From Wolbachia endosymbiont of Ctenocephalides felis wCfeT (lineage in GTDB: Bacteria > Pseudomonadota > Alphaproteobacteria > Rickettsiales > Anaplasmataceae): a stretch of DNA of 64,000 nt. A model generated the notes under the pieces. That model worked only from the letters and a program-made list of their open reading frames with translations, searched no databases and had not been told where the DNA came from. The stretch lies in assembly GCF_012277295.1 (NCBI RefSeq), contig NZ_CP051156.1:496001-560000 (forward strand), in the 5' to 3' direction. Positions 1 through 8,551 of the stretch are shown here, piece after piece. The stretch's first letter is position 1. Each line of letters starts with the position of its first letter. The position numbers were made by a program, and so were the translations under genes.

Positions 1-295
1 TTTACCCGAGGCAATTGGAGCGTCTCGAGTAGCAAAAAATATCATGAAATCGGATCTGATGATGTGGAAATTTTTGGACGATCCAGAAAATATTCCACTG
101 ACAAACAACTATGCTGAGCGACAGATTCGGCATTACGTTGTTTACCGAAAAGTTTCATATTTTACACAATCGAAACGGGGAAATATGTTTCTTGAGAGGA
201 TAATTTCATTGTACTTGACTTGGAGGCAAAAGAAGTTAAATCCTTTTCAAAACCTACTGGCTATTGCTTCTTAAGCCATACACCTGAATGGATAC
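1..295 (+). mobile_element. IS66-family element, 3' end only (copy A, cut by window edge)
   Basis: The first 295 bases match the last 295 bases of the complete IS66 copy at 46438-47898. They encode the C-terminal part of the transposase, including the NNYAERQIR motif that carries the catalytic Glu, and end at position 274. The element ends with the terminal repeat CTGAATGGATAC at 284-295. Only one flank is visible, so target duplication cannot be tested. The reading frame is open, unlike copies B and F, in which the codon after YAE is a stop. Confidence 0.93.
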
Positions 296-354
296 GGTTA
301 TATCAAAGTAAGCAAGCTAAACTCTGTGGACAAAATTACGTTATGCAAGAGTCT

Positions 355-1008
355 TCAAAAGTCCAAGTCAGCATAATGCTTTGGAGGAGTTAAACCAGGA
401 ATTCTTTCCAACAATATTTCGCGGAAGCAAGGTCTTGATTTTACAATAGAATACCATTCCTTTAGAATGTTACTTCTCTCCCAAGGAAAGCTATTTGCAT
501 AATCCATTACGGAAATATGCGATGCCAGGGTAATATCAGCTAAAGTGAATTTATCGGTTGCAAGCCAACCGTTTTTATTAATTAAGTACTCAATGTACTC
601 TATATGGCAGGATAGATTATGTTGAGCAGCATGAAGAAACCTGGAATCAGGACTGCGGTTAATTATTACTTTCTCATTCATAATATACTTAGTAACTTCA
701 TTGTAAAATTTATTATCAAACCAGTTAATTAAAGCACGTATTTTAGATTTGGTTATGGCGGATGAATCAAGTAACCTAACACCACTATTGTAAGTTTCTT
801 CTAGATACTCGCAGATAGCGCTGCTGTCTACTATAGTAGAATTGTTGTCTATCAACACTGGTATCTGACCTGTTGTATTAATTTTCATGAATTCCGAACG
901 CTTTTCCCATGGATTTTCGTGTACTAGTTCACAGTCCAATTTTTTTTCCTTAAGAAGAGCTCTAACCTTTCGCGAGAACGGACAAAGAGAAAAGTAATAT
1001 AAAATCAT
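355..1008 (-). CDS. Glutathione S-transferase family protein
   Basis: The product has about 217 residues. It has an N-terminal thioredoxin-like half opening with MILYYFSLCPFSRKVR, which has the Cys-Pro-Phe-Ser site typical of GST-like proteins, the cis-Pro segment TGQIPVL and the glutathione-contacting DSSAICEYLE motif. A helical C-terminal domain follows, with the family signature FTLADITLASHIS near residue 160. I start at the ATG at 1008, because the upstream extension to 1086 is hydrophobic and lies outside the fold. In this family the role is glutathione-dependent conjugation or thiol redox; the substrate is unknown. It is transcribed away from dnaX. Confidence 0.88.
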   Translation of the reverse strand: MILYYFSLCPFSRKVRALLKEKKLDCELVHENPWEKRSEFMKINTTGQIPVLIDNNSTIVDSSAICEYLEETYNSGVRLLDSSAITKSKIRALINWFDNKFYNEVTKYIMNEKVIINRSPDSRFLHAAQHNLSCHIEYIEYLINKNGWLATDKFTLADITLASHISVMDYANSFPWERSNILKEWYSIVKSRPCFREILLERIPGLTPPKHYADLDF

Positions 1009-1177
1009 ACATGCATAACCTGTAAAACCTAATGTAGCTTGCCAAACAAAAAAATAAAGTATATATTTTATAAGGTATGCAGGCAAAAACTCTGTAACTT
1101 GGTCAGATCAGAAATGAAGCAGCCACATCAGAATCTTTTTGGGTTGCATACCTATTCTTTATTTTTTATCTTAAGCT

Positions 1178-2686
1178 ATGAACATAGCATTAAAATATCG
1201 TCCCAATAATTTTAAAGATTTAATAGGTCAAGATGTGTTGGTGCGTATACTAGAGAATGCTTTTTCTCTAAATAAAATACCACAAGCTATATTGCTTTCG
1301 GGCAGCAGTGGGGTTGGTAAAACCACAACTGCAAGGATAATAGCCTTGTGTTTGAATTGCTCACAAGGACCAACTTTTAAGCCTTGTGGATCTTGTAAAA
1401 ATTGCTTGGCAATAAAAAATTCAAGCCATCCAGATGTTATTGAAATTGATGCAGCAAGCCACACTAGTATTGACGATGTTAAGGTGATTCTTAGGGATAT
1501 CTGTTACTCGCCCATAAGTTCTAAATTTAAAGTTTATATTATAGATGAAGTACATATGTTATCCAATAGCGCATTTAATGCGCTGCTTAAAACCTTAGAA
1601 GAACCACCATCCAGTGTAAAGTTCATTTTAGCAACTACAGAAATAAAAAAAATACCAATTACTATTACTGCGCGTTGCCAAAGGTTTGATTTGCATAATA
1701 TCTCTACTGATAAGATAGTAGAGCGCTTAAGAGATGTTGCACAAAAAGAAAATTATTTTATTGAAAATGAAGCATTAGAGTTAATAGCACGCCACTCTGG
1801 AAATTCAATGCGCAATGCTTTATTCCTCATGAATCAAGCAGTGCTATATAGTAAAGATGGAGCAATATCCACCGCAAATATAACCAACATACTTGGTTTG
1901 GTAGATAAAGACATTATATTTGACTTGTTGGAAGCAGTATTAGATGGTGATTTGAAGAAAGGATTAATGATCTTTGATAAAGTAGCAAAAACAACCAATC
2001 CGCTTAATCTTTTTGAAGATTTGCTGCATACAATCCAGTCGGTGTGCCGTTTTTCGATAACAAAGGAAATTAATGAGACAAGTAGAATAAAAAGTTTAAG
2101 TGAGAAGAAGTCTTTAATATTCTTTTCACGGCTGTGGAGGGTATTACTTAAGGGAATTCAAGATATAAAGGCTTCAACGTGTAGCGATATTGCTGCTGAA
2201 ATGATATTAATTAGTCTTTGCCACATCTCTGATTTACCCTCTCCTGAACAAGTTGTTAAAAAAGTTCTTTTACAAAATGCGCAGCAAAAATCTTCCATGC
2301 CAATTGCTGTTTCATCTGATAATACAGCACATTCTAATATATCTGTAACATCAGGAGATCCAAGGCAGCAAAGCTATGATTTTGACAGGATCTTACAACT
2401 GCTGCGACAGAAGAACCAAATTTATCTTTACAAACAACTGTGCAGTAATATAAAATTAATGAGTTGCAAACCTGGGTATTTAAAGTTAAAAGCTGTATCT
2501 AAACTAGACAGTGATTTTTGTAATAATTTAAAAAATTACTTAAATCAAGCTACCGAGAGGGAGTGGGTTGTTGAGATTGAAGCTATAAACAGTCAGGTTG
2601 GTAGCTGTAATTATGTGCCTGAAGTTAAGGATATACTTGACGCTTTTAAAGGTGCAGAAGTAGTTAATATAGAGAATATGGAGTAA
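1178..2686 (+). CDS. dnaX: DNA polymerase III subunit gamma/tau
   Basis: The clamp-loader ATPase has 502 residues. It shows the family start ALKYRPNNFKDLIGQ, Walker A GSSGVGKTT near residue 43, a four-Cys zinc site around residues 60-78, Walker B YIIDEVHML near residue 120 and the SRC-type motif TARCQRF near residue 165. The C-terminal tail is long enough for a tau-like polymerase-binding region. It loads the beta clamp and organises the replisome. It lies four bases upstream of ybaB, the order dnaX-ybaB being conserved widely in bacteria. No obvious slippery A run for a shorter gamma product was looked for beyond inspection. Confidence 0.97.
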   Translation: MNIALKYRPNNFKDLIGQDVLVRILENAFSLNKIPQAILLSGSSGVGKTTTARIIALCLNCSQGPTFKPCGSCKNCLAIKNSSHPDVIEIDAASHTSIDDVKVILRDICYSPISSKFKVYIIDEVHMLSNSAFNALLKTLEEPPSSVKFILATTEIKKIPITITARCQRFDLHNISTDKIVERLRDVAQKENYFIENEALELIARHSGNSMRNALFLMNQAVLYSKDGAISTANITNILGLVDKDIIFDLLEAVLDGDLKKGLMIFDKVAKTTNPLNLFEDLLHTIQSVCRFSITKEINETSRIKSLSEKKSLIFFSRLWRVLLKGIQDIKASTCSDIAAEMILISLCHISDLPSPEQVVKKVLLQNAQQKSSMPIAVSSDNTAHSNISVTSGDPRQQSYDFDRILQLLRQKNQIYLYKQLCSNIKLMSCKPGYLKLKAVSKLDSDFCNNLKNYLNQATEREWVVEIEAINSQVGSCNYVPEVKDILDAFKGAEVVNIENME

Positions 2687-2689
2687 GTT

Positions 2690-3022
2690 GTGGATTTTAA
2701 TCAAATAATGAAACAAGCGCAAGAAATGCAAAAAAAACTTGCGGAAGCTCAAAGTAAATACATTGGACAAGAATTTCAAGGTGTTTCTGGGGGTGGTGAT
2801 GTTTCTGTTGTAGTGGTGGTAGTAAAAATAGGTAGTTATAAAGTCAAAAAAGTGAGTTTAGACGAAAAGACTATGAGAAACGAGGAAAAGGATGTAGTGG
2901 AGGATCTGGTTGTTGCAGCATTTAATGATGCTATTAAAAAAGCAGAAGAAGCTATGGCAAATGCAACCTCGGATCTTGCAGGAATGATGGGTCTACCACC
3001 TGGGTTTAAGCTTCCTTTTTAA
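2690..3022 (+). CDS. YbaB/EbfC family nucleoid-associated protein
   Basis: The protein has 110 residues and starts with the characteristic MDFNQIMKQAQEMQKKLAEAQ helix, followed by a short sheet and the GLPPGFKLPF tail of the family. The start is GTG, three bases after the dnaX stop codon, which implies a dnaX operon. Family members bind DNA as small dimers and are often coupled to recR and dnaX. No recR follows here; the next gene is an unrelated regulator. An odd run of Val residues (SVVVVVVKIG) sits at about residue 40. Confidence 0.93.
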   Translation: MDFNQIMKQAQEMQKKLAEAQSKYIGQEFQGVSGGGDVSVVVVVVKIGSYKVKKVSLDEKTMRNEEKDVVEDLVVAAFNDAIKKAEEAMANATSDLAGMMGLPPGFKLPF

Positions 3023-3078
3023 GTCTATATAGCTTTTAGCTATATTTTTTTTGGAATTTTCAGTGAGAGGTGATGAAA

Positions 3079-3510
3079 ATGAATGTTGATTATTTAGTTG
3101 ATGGAAAAGTTATACCCCACCCTATAGATATAGAGGTAGGGAAAAGAATAAGAGAATTAAGACTAATACGTGGCATGAGTCAGGATGACTTAGGGAAAAA
3201 AGTAGGCATTACTTTTCAGCAAATACAGAAATACGAAAAGGGAATAAATCGTGTACTAGTAAGTAGATTACACGATTTAGCGATTGCACTTGGTGTAACA
3301 GTAGACTATTTCTTTGCAAATATTTCTGCTTCTTCAAGTAACTCATCAGCGGCACTGCATGAAGATGGAGAAGATTTTGAATATGGTGAAGAGGATGCAG
3401 AAAGCAAAGAGATGTTAGGATTAGTTAGAGAGTATCGAAAAATTAAGAATAGAAAATCGCGAAATGCTGTTTATTCATTAATAAAGTCTTTATCTTCTCC
3501 TGAAAATTAG
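3079..3510 (+). CDS. XRE-family helix-turn-helix transcriptional regulator
   Basis: A Cro/CI-type HTH spans about residues 16-75: VGKRIRELRLIRGMSQDDLG, then GITFQQIQKYEKG as the recognition helix. The C-terminal part is acidic (EDGEDFEYGEEDAESKE) and ends in a short basic helix. GAGAGG at 3065-3070 is well spaced from the ATG at 3079; in-frame GTG 3070 and ATG 3073 are possible but too close to it. The family binds operator DNA as a dimer. It lies just upstream of wsp and resembles the conserved alphaproteobacterial regulators of stress or development; any control of wsp is only a guess. Confidence 0.9.
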   Translation: MNVDYLVDGKVIPHPIDIEVGKRIRELRLIRGMSQDDLGKKVGITFQQIQKYEKGINRVLVSRLHDLAIALGVTVDYFFANISASSSNSSAALHEDGEDFEYGEEDAESKEMLGLVREYRKIKNRKSRNAVYSLIKSLSSPEN

Positions 3511-3539
3511 TTTAAATATCAAATATTTTGTGTTATGAT
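3511..3539 (+). promoter_or_regulatory. Candidate sigma-70-type promoter of wsp
   Basis: TTTAAA at 3511-3516 and TATGAT at 3534-3539 are separated by 17 bases. They lie in the gap between the regulator stop and wsp, about 70 bases before the wsp start, leaving room for a leader. The -10 box matches well and the -35 box is weak. In AT-rich DNA such matches also occur by chance. Confidence 0.4.
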
Positions 3540-3607
3540 TTGACTGAACTTTAATTTTTAGTTAAAGTCACAGGATGAAATTTTAATTTTTTTTAACGAG
3601 GGCAATT

Positions 3608-4336
3608 ATGCATTATAAAATTTTTTTTTCAGCGGCTGCTTTAGCAACGTTGCTGAGCTTATCAGTATCACACTCTGCTTATTCCGACCCTGTTGGTATA
3701 GTAGACAGTGAGGAGTCTAGCTACTACGTTCGTTTGCAATATAACGGTGAAATTTTACCTTACAAAACAAAAATTGACGGTTTTGAAGCTAAGAAGAACA
3801 GTGCTGTTACTACTGATGCTTATACATCTTCTTTCATCTCTGGTGGAGGTGCATTTGGTTACAGAATGGATGAATTTAGAGTGGACTTTGAAGGGCTTTA
3901 TTCACAGTTAAATAAGGCTGATGGTGTTATTTTTCAAAAGCTAAATACTGCTGCTACTCCTGTTGGCGATGGAACTGATGTTGATTTGGATGACTCATTA
4001 ACAGCAATCGCAGGGCTAGTTAACGTTTATTATGATTTAGCGCTTGATGACATGCCTATGACTCCATATGTTGGTGTTGGTGTTGGTGCAGCGTATATCA
4101 ACAATCCTTTAAAAACAGCAGTGAGTGGTGATAAAGATTCTGGGTTTGGTTTTGCTTACCAAGCAAAAGCTGGTGTTAGCTATGACGTGAGCCCGGAATT
4201 TAAGCTTTTTGCTGGTGCTCGTTATTTTGGTGCTTACGGCGCTAACTTTGATAAGGCAGCTGCAAATGACAAAGGAGTAAAAGTTCTCTACAGCACTATT
4301 GGTGCAGAGGTTGGAGTAACATTTAATTTCGCCTAG
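3608..4336 (+). CDS. wsp: Wolbachia surface protein Wsp
   Basis: This is the major outer-membrane protein of Wolbachia, with 242 residues. An N-terminal signal peptide (MHYKIFFSAAALATLLSLSV, cleaved near SAYS-DP) precedes the beta-barrel of the surface-antigen msp4/P44 family. Recognisable conserved segments are SSYYVRLQYNGE, AFGYRMDEFRVDFEGLYSQL, YYDLALDDMPMTPYVGVGVG and the terminal aromatic strand GVTFNFA. The segments between about residues 55-70 and 105-125 fall in the known hypervariable loops. The frame is intact. It stands alone, with its own leader and a strong hairpin directly downstream, suggesting a monocistronic highly expressed gene. Confidence 0.98.
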   Translation: MHYKIFFSAAALATLLSLSVSHSAYSDPVGIVDSEESSYYVRLQYNGEILPYKTKIDGFEAKKNSAVTTDAYTSSFISGGGAFGYRMDEFRVDFEGLYSQLNKADGVIFQKLNTAATPVGDGTDVDLDDSLTAIAGLVNVYYDLALDDMPMTPYVGVGVGAAYINNPLKTAVSGDKDSGFGFAYQAKAGVSYDVSPEFKLFAGARYFGAYGANFDKAAANDKGVKVLYSTIGAEVGVTFNFA

Positions 4337-4349
4337 TCTTTTTCTTGTA

Positions 4350-4374
4350 CATTCCAGCGCATAACGCTGGAATG
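4350..4374 (+). terminator. Hairpin after wsp (terminator-like, also a dispersed palindrome)
   Basis: CATTCCAGCG and CGCTGGAATG form a perfect 10-bp stem with a 5-base loop, 13 bases after the wsp stop. No long T run follows, so intrinsic termination is uncertain. The same stem core (CATTCCAGCG...CGCTGGAAT) is found at 14402-14427 inside murE, so this is also a copy of a dispersed Wolbachia palindrome. Confidence 0.6.
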
Positions 4375-4702
4375 GCTTTACTGCACAGTAGTCAGTTTAT
4401 TAAACAGTAAGTAACACCTTTGTATCCATTCAGCCCGTATCTACTCAAAGGTGTGGTAAAAAATAGTTAAATAAATAAAATTGTTGAGATAAAGCAGGTT
4501 AAATATGGCATAATCTGGTCAATTTTTTAATGTTACACAAATCTTAAAGAGAAAACAGACACACTTAAACCCCGCAAACTTGTATTTTAACTACACCTCT
4601 GAACAGATATCACTTCTAGTATTAATTATAATTGCATGTTAATTTTAGAATATTATAATTACATTACATAATTTTATTATAGTTTTATAATAGGGGGTTG
4701 AT
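4375..4702. other. Gene-free interval downstream of wsp
   Basis: No open frame with coding character is visible. The interval holds an inverted repeat ACACCTTTG/CAAAGGTGT around 4413-4455 whose loop contains GTATCCATTCAGCC at 4422-4435, identical to the outer 14 bases of the IS66 5' end found elsewhere in the window. The last 80 bases are very AT-rich with several TATAAT-like words and probably carry the promoter of the next gene. AGGGGG at 4692-4697 is its ribosome binding site. Confidence 0.6.
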
Positions 4703-5716
4703 ATGCTGAGAGGCAGTAAAAAATCAAGCATTAGCGGTAGTAGTTTTGAAGTACTTGGAAGTAATACCCATAAAAAGTCAAGCGTAAGTGATAGCAGTTT
4801 TGAAATACTTGACGGTAATTTGCTATCAGAAAAGATAGCACAATCACTGGTTGAAGCTTTTGAAAAAGATGTAAAGGAAATAATTGGTAAAATTAATCAG
4901 AATAAAGAAATCATAGGCTTAGAGGAACTCTGGCACGACGTTAGAAAAAGTCAAAAAGTAAAAGTTGAAGGTAAAGACGAAGAAATAAGGAGCCCATTTG
5001 TAACTCTGCAGGCAGTTGTTGAGAGTGAAATAGCTTCGTGCTTAGGTGATAATACAATTAATAGCGCTGTTGCTACAATCCACACGCCAACACCTGCCAC
5101 TCCATTAAGAAGCGAAGCGCTAACTCCTCTTACTTCGCTCACAAAAGCAAAAGTAGAAAAGGGATTAGTAACGAAAGAAATAGAAAATGATCCTAAACGA
5201 TTAAAAACTGTTACTGATAGGACAACAATCGTACGCGAATATTTAGATGCGGGCGGGAAGTTATTTTCTGCATATAGCACAGATAAAGATTCTCAAGGTA
5301 ATGAACTAACTGGTATGAACGTTTTTCGTAACTGTTTGGAACAATATAAGCCTAACCTTCGTGCTGTGCAATTGAAAAGCTTTGAGCAAAAATACACTGG
5401 CGCTACTTATATTTTTGGTAATAGTAATGAGGATAATCAAGTATTTTCTTTGAAAGCTTATCAAGCAAATCAAGAAGAGCTTGGCAACAAAAAATGGTGT
5501 GTTTGGTTTGGATCTATACCTGTACAATTAAAGGAATCAAGTGCAGCATCAAGTGACAAGGTTGAAAAGCGTTTTGCAAAAATAAATAACTTCTTACTTG
5601 AGAATGGTAATATTGATATGGTAAAAACACTGAACGATAGCAGAAAACCAGAATCAAGCCTATCTGACCTAGATACTGTGCAGCACTCTCTCAGTAGCGT
5701 TAGTATTGGGCACTAA
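4703..5716 (+). CDS. Unknown protein with duplicated N-terminal SSF motif
   Basis: The product has 337 residues and I do not recognise a family. The N-terminus has two similar units, KSSISGSSFEVLGSN and KSSVSDSSFEILDGN, about 21 residues apart. Residues 35-65 look like an amphipathic or coiled helix (EAFEKDVKEIIGKINQNKE), then a Thr/Pro-rich linker (TIHTPTPATPLRSEALTP), then a mixed alpha/beta C-terminal half with conserved-looking aromatics (WCVWFGSIPV). No signal peptide or membrane span is seen. The start ATG has a strong AGGGGG site, and a hairpin follows the stop. It could be a secreted or cytosolic lineage-specific protein; function is unknown. Confidence 0.75.
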   Translation: MLRGSKKSSISGSSFEVLGSNTHKKSSVSDSSFEILDGNLLSEKIAQSLVEAFEKDVKEIIGKINQNKEIIGLEELWHDVRKSQKVKVEGKDEEIRSPFVTLQAVVESEIASCLGDNTINSAVATIHTPTPATPLRSEALTPLTSLTKAKVEKGLVTKEIENDPKRLKTVTDRTTIVREYLDAGGKLFSAYSTDKDSQGNELTGMNVFRNCLEQYKPNLRAVQLKSFEQKYTGATYIFGNSNEDNQVFSLKAYQANQEELGNKKWCVWFGSIPVQLKESSAASSDKVEKRFAKINNFLLENGNIDMVKTLNDSRKPESSLSDLDTVQHSLSSVSIGH

Positions 5717-5718
5717 AG

Positions 5719-5740
5719 CAGAGGTCTTAATAGACCTCTG
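5719..5740 (+). terminator. Hairpin terminator after the unknown gene
   Basis: CAGAGGTC and GACCTCTG form a perfect 8-bp stem around the loop TTAATA, three bases after the stop codon at 5716. Only a short AATTT follows, so strength is uncertain. Confidence 0.5.
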
Positions 5741-5754
5741 AATTTGCTGAGATT

Positions 5755-7066
5755 ATGAGTATCTTATTTTCCCATCTTAAAGGTTTTTATGCTAGTAGTA
5801 TCTTTGTACTGTTCATAACGTTGTTATGTGATTTTTCTGAAGCTCGAGTGTGGTTGCAGGTTATGCCTGGAGATATGCTAAGTGTGCGCGCTGTAGTAGA
5901 TAGTAAAGAAAAGTGCCCATCTGCATGTATTGACGGCAAAAAGGTCGAAATGACAGAACGAGCATTAGAAGAAGGCGAGAATTTTCCCGAGAAAGTTTAT
6001 GAATTGTTAATTCCAAGAAATATACAAGATATTAAGATTAATGGTAAAAAAATTCCTACATTGCCAAGTAAAATCAATAAAATTGTGATGATAGGTGATA
6101 CGGGATGTAGAGTAAGCTGCTCTGAGCAACAAACCTGTAATAACCAAGTAGAATGGCCCATTAAAGAAGTGCTAAGCTCAGTAGCAAAGCACAACCCTGA
6201 CCTCATCATACATGTTGGTGACTACCATTATAGAGAATGTGCATGCAAAGATGAAGAAAAATGCGGCAAAAGTGTACGGTGATAATTTTGCCACCTGGGA
6301 AGCTGAGTGGTTCAGTCCAGCACAGGAAATTTTATCGCAATATCCGTTTTTATTCATGCGTGGTAATCATGAAAATTGTGATAGAGCACACAAAGGATGG
6401 TTTAGATATTTAGATGCCTATCCCTTTGAAAGCGGAGCATGCAAAGAATTTACTAAAAGTTGGACATTTGATGCGAGTATCATGCAATTTTATGTCTTCG
6501 ATTCTGCATATAGTACTGATCTTAACTATTATACAAACACTGAGTTAATAAAAAAGCAGCTTACTCCAATTAAGCAACAGAATAAACCTACTTGGTTTTT
6601 GACTCACAAGCCTTTATGGAATTTAACTAAGGAATTGATATTTCAATACGAAGGTAATGTTGCTAATACTAAGGTTTTTATTGATTATTTTAATAAATAC
6701 AAAATACCTGTTGTCATCTCAGGACATGCGCATATCGCACAGATTCTTTTCATGGCTAATAACTTGCCAACCCAAATTATAGTCGGTAACGGTGGATCAT
6801 CATTGCATTCTCAGGATCAAAAAGCTGTACAGTATGATGTTGGATTTGATTATGTTGAGAACATCCCTAGCTTTACTGCTGAAAAAGTTAACAATTTCTT
6901 CGGTTTTGGTTTTGCTGTTTTAGACTTACCAACTCGGAAATTTTCTTTCTACAGCAAGGATAACAAGGAGCTGTACTCTGTGGTTTTAACAAAAGATTTT
7001 CAATGGAAAAAGGAAAAAACTGTTTGCTCTGTTTTTGAAGTGTTAAGTAAAGAATGGTTAAAGTAG
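5755..7066 (+). pseudogene. Calcineurin-like metallophosphoesterase, frameshifted
   Basis: Two overlapping frames make one protein of about 436 residues. The first (5755-6282) has a signal-anchor-like N-terminus (FVLFITLLCDFSEA), then MIGDTG and HVGDYHYRECAC. The second (to 7066) continues with FMRGNHENC, TWFLTHKPLWN and the GHAH motif. These are the metal-binding motifs of the calcineurin-like phosphoesterase and acid-phosphatase superfamily (GD, GDxH, GNHE, GHxH). The shift lies in the AAAA run at 6268-6271, where removing one A restores CGKVYGDN. Either a recent pseudogene or a sequencing error. The predicted location of an intact form is the periplasm. Confidence 0.85.
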
Positions 7067-7151
7067 ACTAACCTAGCCATTTGTCAAAAATATATTTACA
7101 TTTACTTGCATTAGTATTATACTATATTACGCATATTGCTGGAGGTGTGAG

Positions 7152-8551
7152 GTGACTAATTTAATAGTATCTGGAATGGATTTTAGTGGTGCGTATGAAC
7201 GTACAGCTGTAATATTAGCACTTGCTGACATTATTTCGCAAGATAACGAGGATAAACCAATAATTGCATTACACCCTGTCGGTAATAATGACGTAGATTG
7301 TCTTAGCTTCTCTGATTAAGGAAATAAGGGAATTTACTAAGACTACAGACGAACCTTCACATCTTGAAGAGGAGCTTATAGAACTTGCAAAAGGTGCGCT
7401 AAATGTTGAATTCAATACAATGTTTGCACTGCTAGATGAAAAAAAAATGTCCTGTATTTTATATTAGGTGGATACCAAAAGATGATGAACTTTTTACATC
7501 ACACAGACCAGGAAGAAAGGGGCATTTTATCTGTATTTCTTTCTTCTATGACCATACCGGAAAAAAAAGTATTTTGATTGCAAATCCTAACGCACATGAC
7601 ATAGAAGATGGTCATGAAGTTGCAGCAATAAGCTCATATGTTGAAGAAAATGATGTTAATGTTTACCACACAAGAGATTATTTACAATTTGACGATACCT
7701 TTTGTTGCCCAAGTAGCCTTTTAGTTCTTAGAGCTCTTTACAATATAGATCAAGACACATTCGAAAGTATTTTGCAAGAAGGTCAGCAAAAAAACGTGGG
7801 CAATTTAAAGTACATATCAGTTCAGCTTGGTTATGATGTTATGCATAAGGAAGTAGGCAAGATCTCAGCAGAGCTTGTGCAGGCTAAGGGAAAAGGAGAA
7901 GAGGAACAAGATAAACAAAAACAGATAGCGGAGTTACATAGGCAAATTAATTATGAAACTGCCTTAGTTTGTGCAAAGAATCATGGAACAGATGATATGT
8001 TGCCATTTGTCTTAAATGACCTTCATTTTAATCAAAGATTAATTGAGGGAAATTTTAGTAAGGATCAAAAGGAGTATTTAAGCAAGGTTTTGCTTAGCGG
8101 AAAAAAGTTATTAACTCCAGAGCAAATACAGCAAGTTACGCAGAACAGACAAGTGAAACTTGCAAGGCTGTCTCAATTCCTTCCTAAGCAAACGTATGAA
8201 GGTAAATCACAATTAAATTCAGTGAGTACACCAGTTCGTAATAATAATGCAACAAACTCACCACAAGGTTTGCAAAAACCTAAAGCTGAATATGGATATT
8301 ACTATATAAGCAGTGCAGTAATTGGGTTAATTTCTGGTCTGGTAGCGTTGTATCTTTTTGCACCTTATGCCTCTATTGCAGCGCCCATTACAGCCACAAT
8401 AATTGGTGCATTGGTTGGAGTAGGTATATGCTATGGAATGATCAAGCTTAGCGAGAAAGGAGACCGAAATATAAGTACCATACTTGATGATAGCACTACT
8501 GTGGTTCTCGTATCCATTCAGGTGTATGGCTTAAGAAGCAATAGCCAGTAG
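7152..8551 (+). pseudogene. Protease-like (CE-clan pattern) membrane protein, two frameshifts plus IS66 insertion
   Basis: A GTG start at 7152 follows GGAGGT. The frame stops at 7319, but a second frame (LASLIKEIREF... to about 7446) and a third (from 7436, KKCPVFYIRW...) continue the same protein; the second shift is in a nine-A run at 7439-7447. The main part holds GHFICISFFYD, then IANPN, then LQFDDTFCCPSSLLVLRAL, spaced like the His, Asp/Asn, Gln and Cys of Ulp1/YopJ-type cysteine proteases. Two membrane spans lie near the C-terminus (SSAVIGLISGLVALYLF; ITATIIGALVGVGICYG). IS66 replaced the last five codons; the original tail, NGREL and stop, lies at 9980-9997. Enzyme assignment is inference. 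Confidence 0.65.
8501..8509 (+). repeat. Left target-site duplication of IS66 copy B
   Basis: GTGGTTCTC at 8501-8509 is repeated at 9971-9979 immediately after the element. One base may belong to the element, since the family usually gives 8 bp. This is the only IS66 copy in the window with matching flanks in the present arrangement. Confidence 0.9.
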
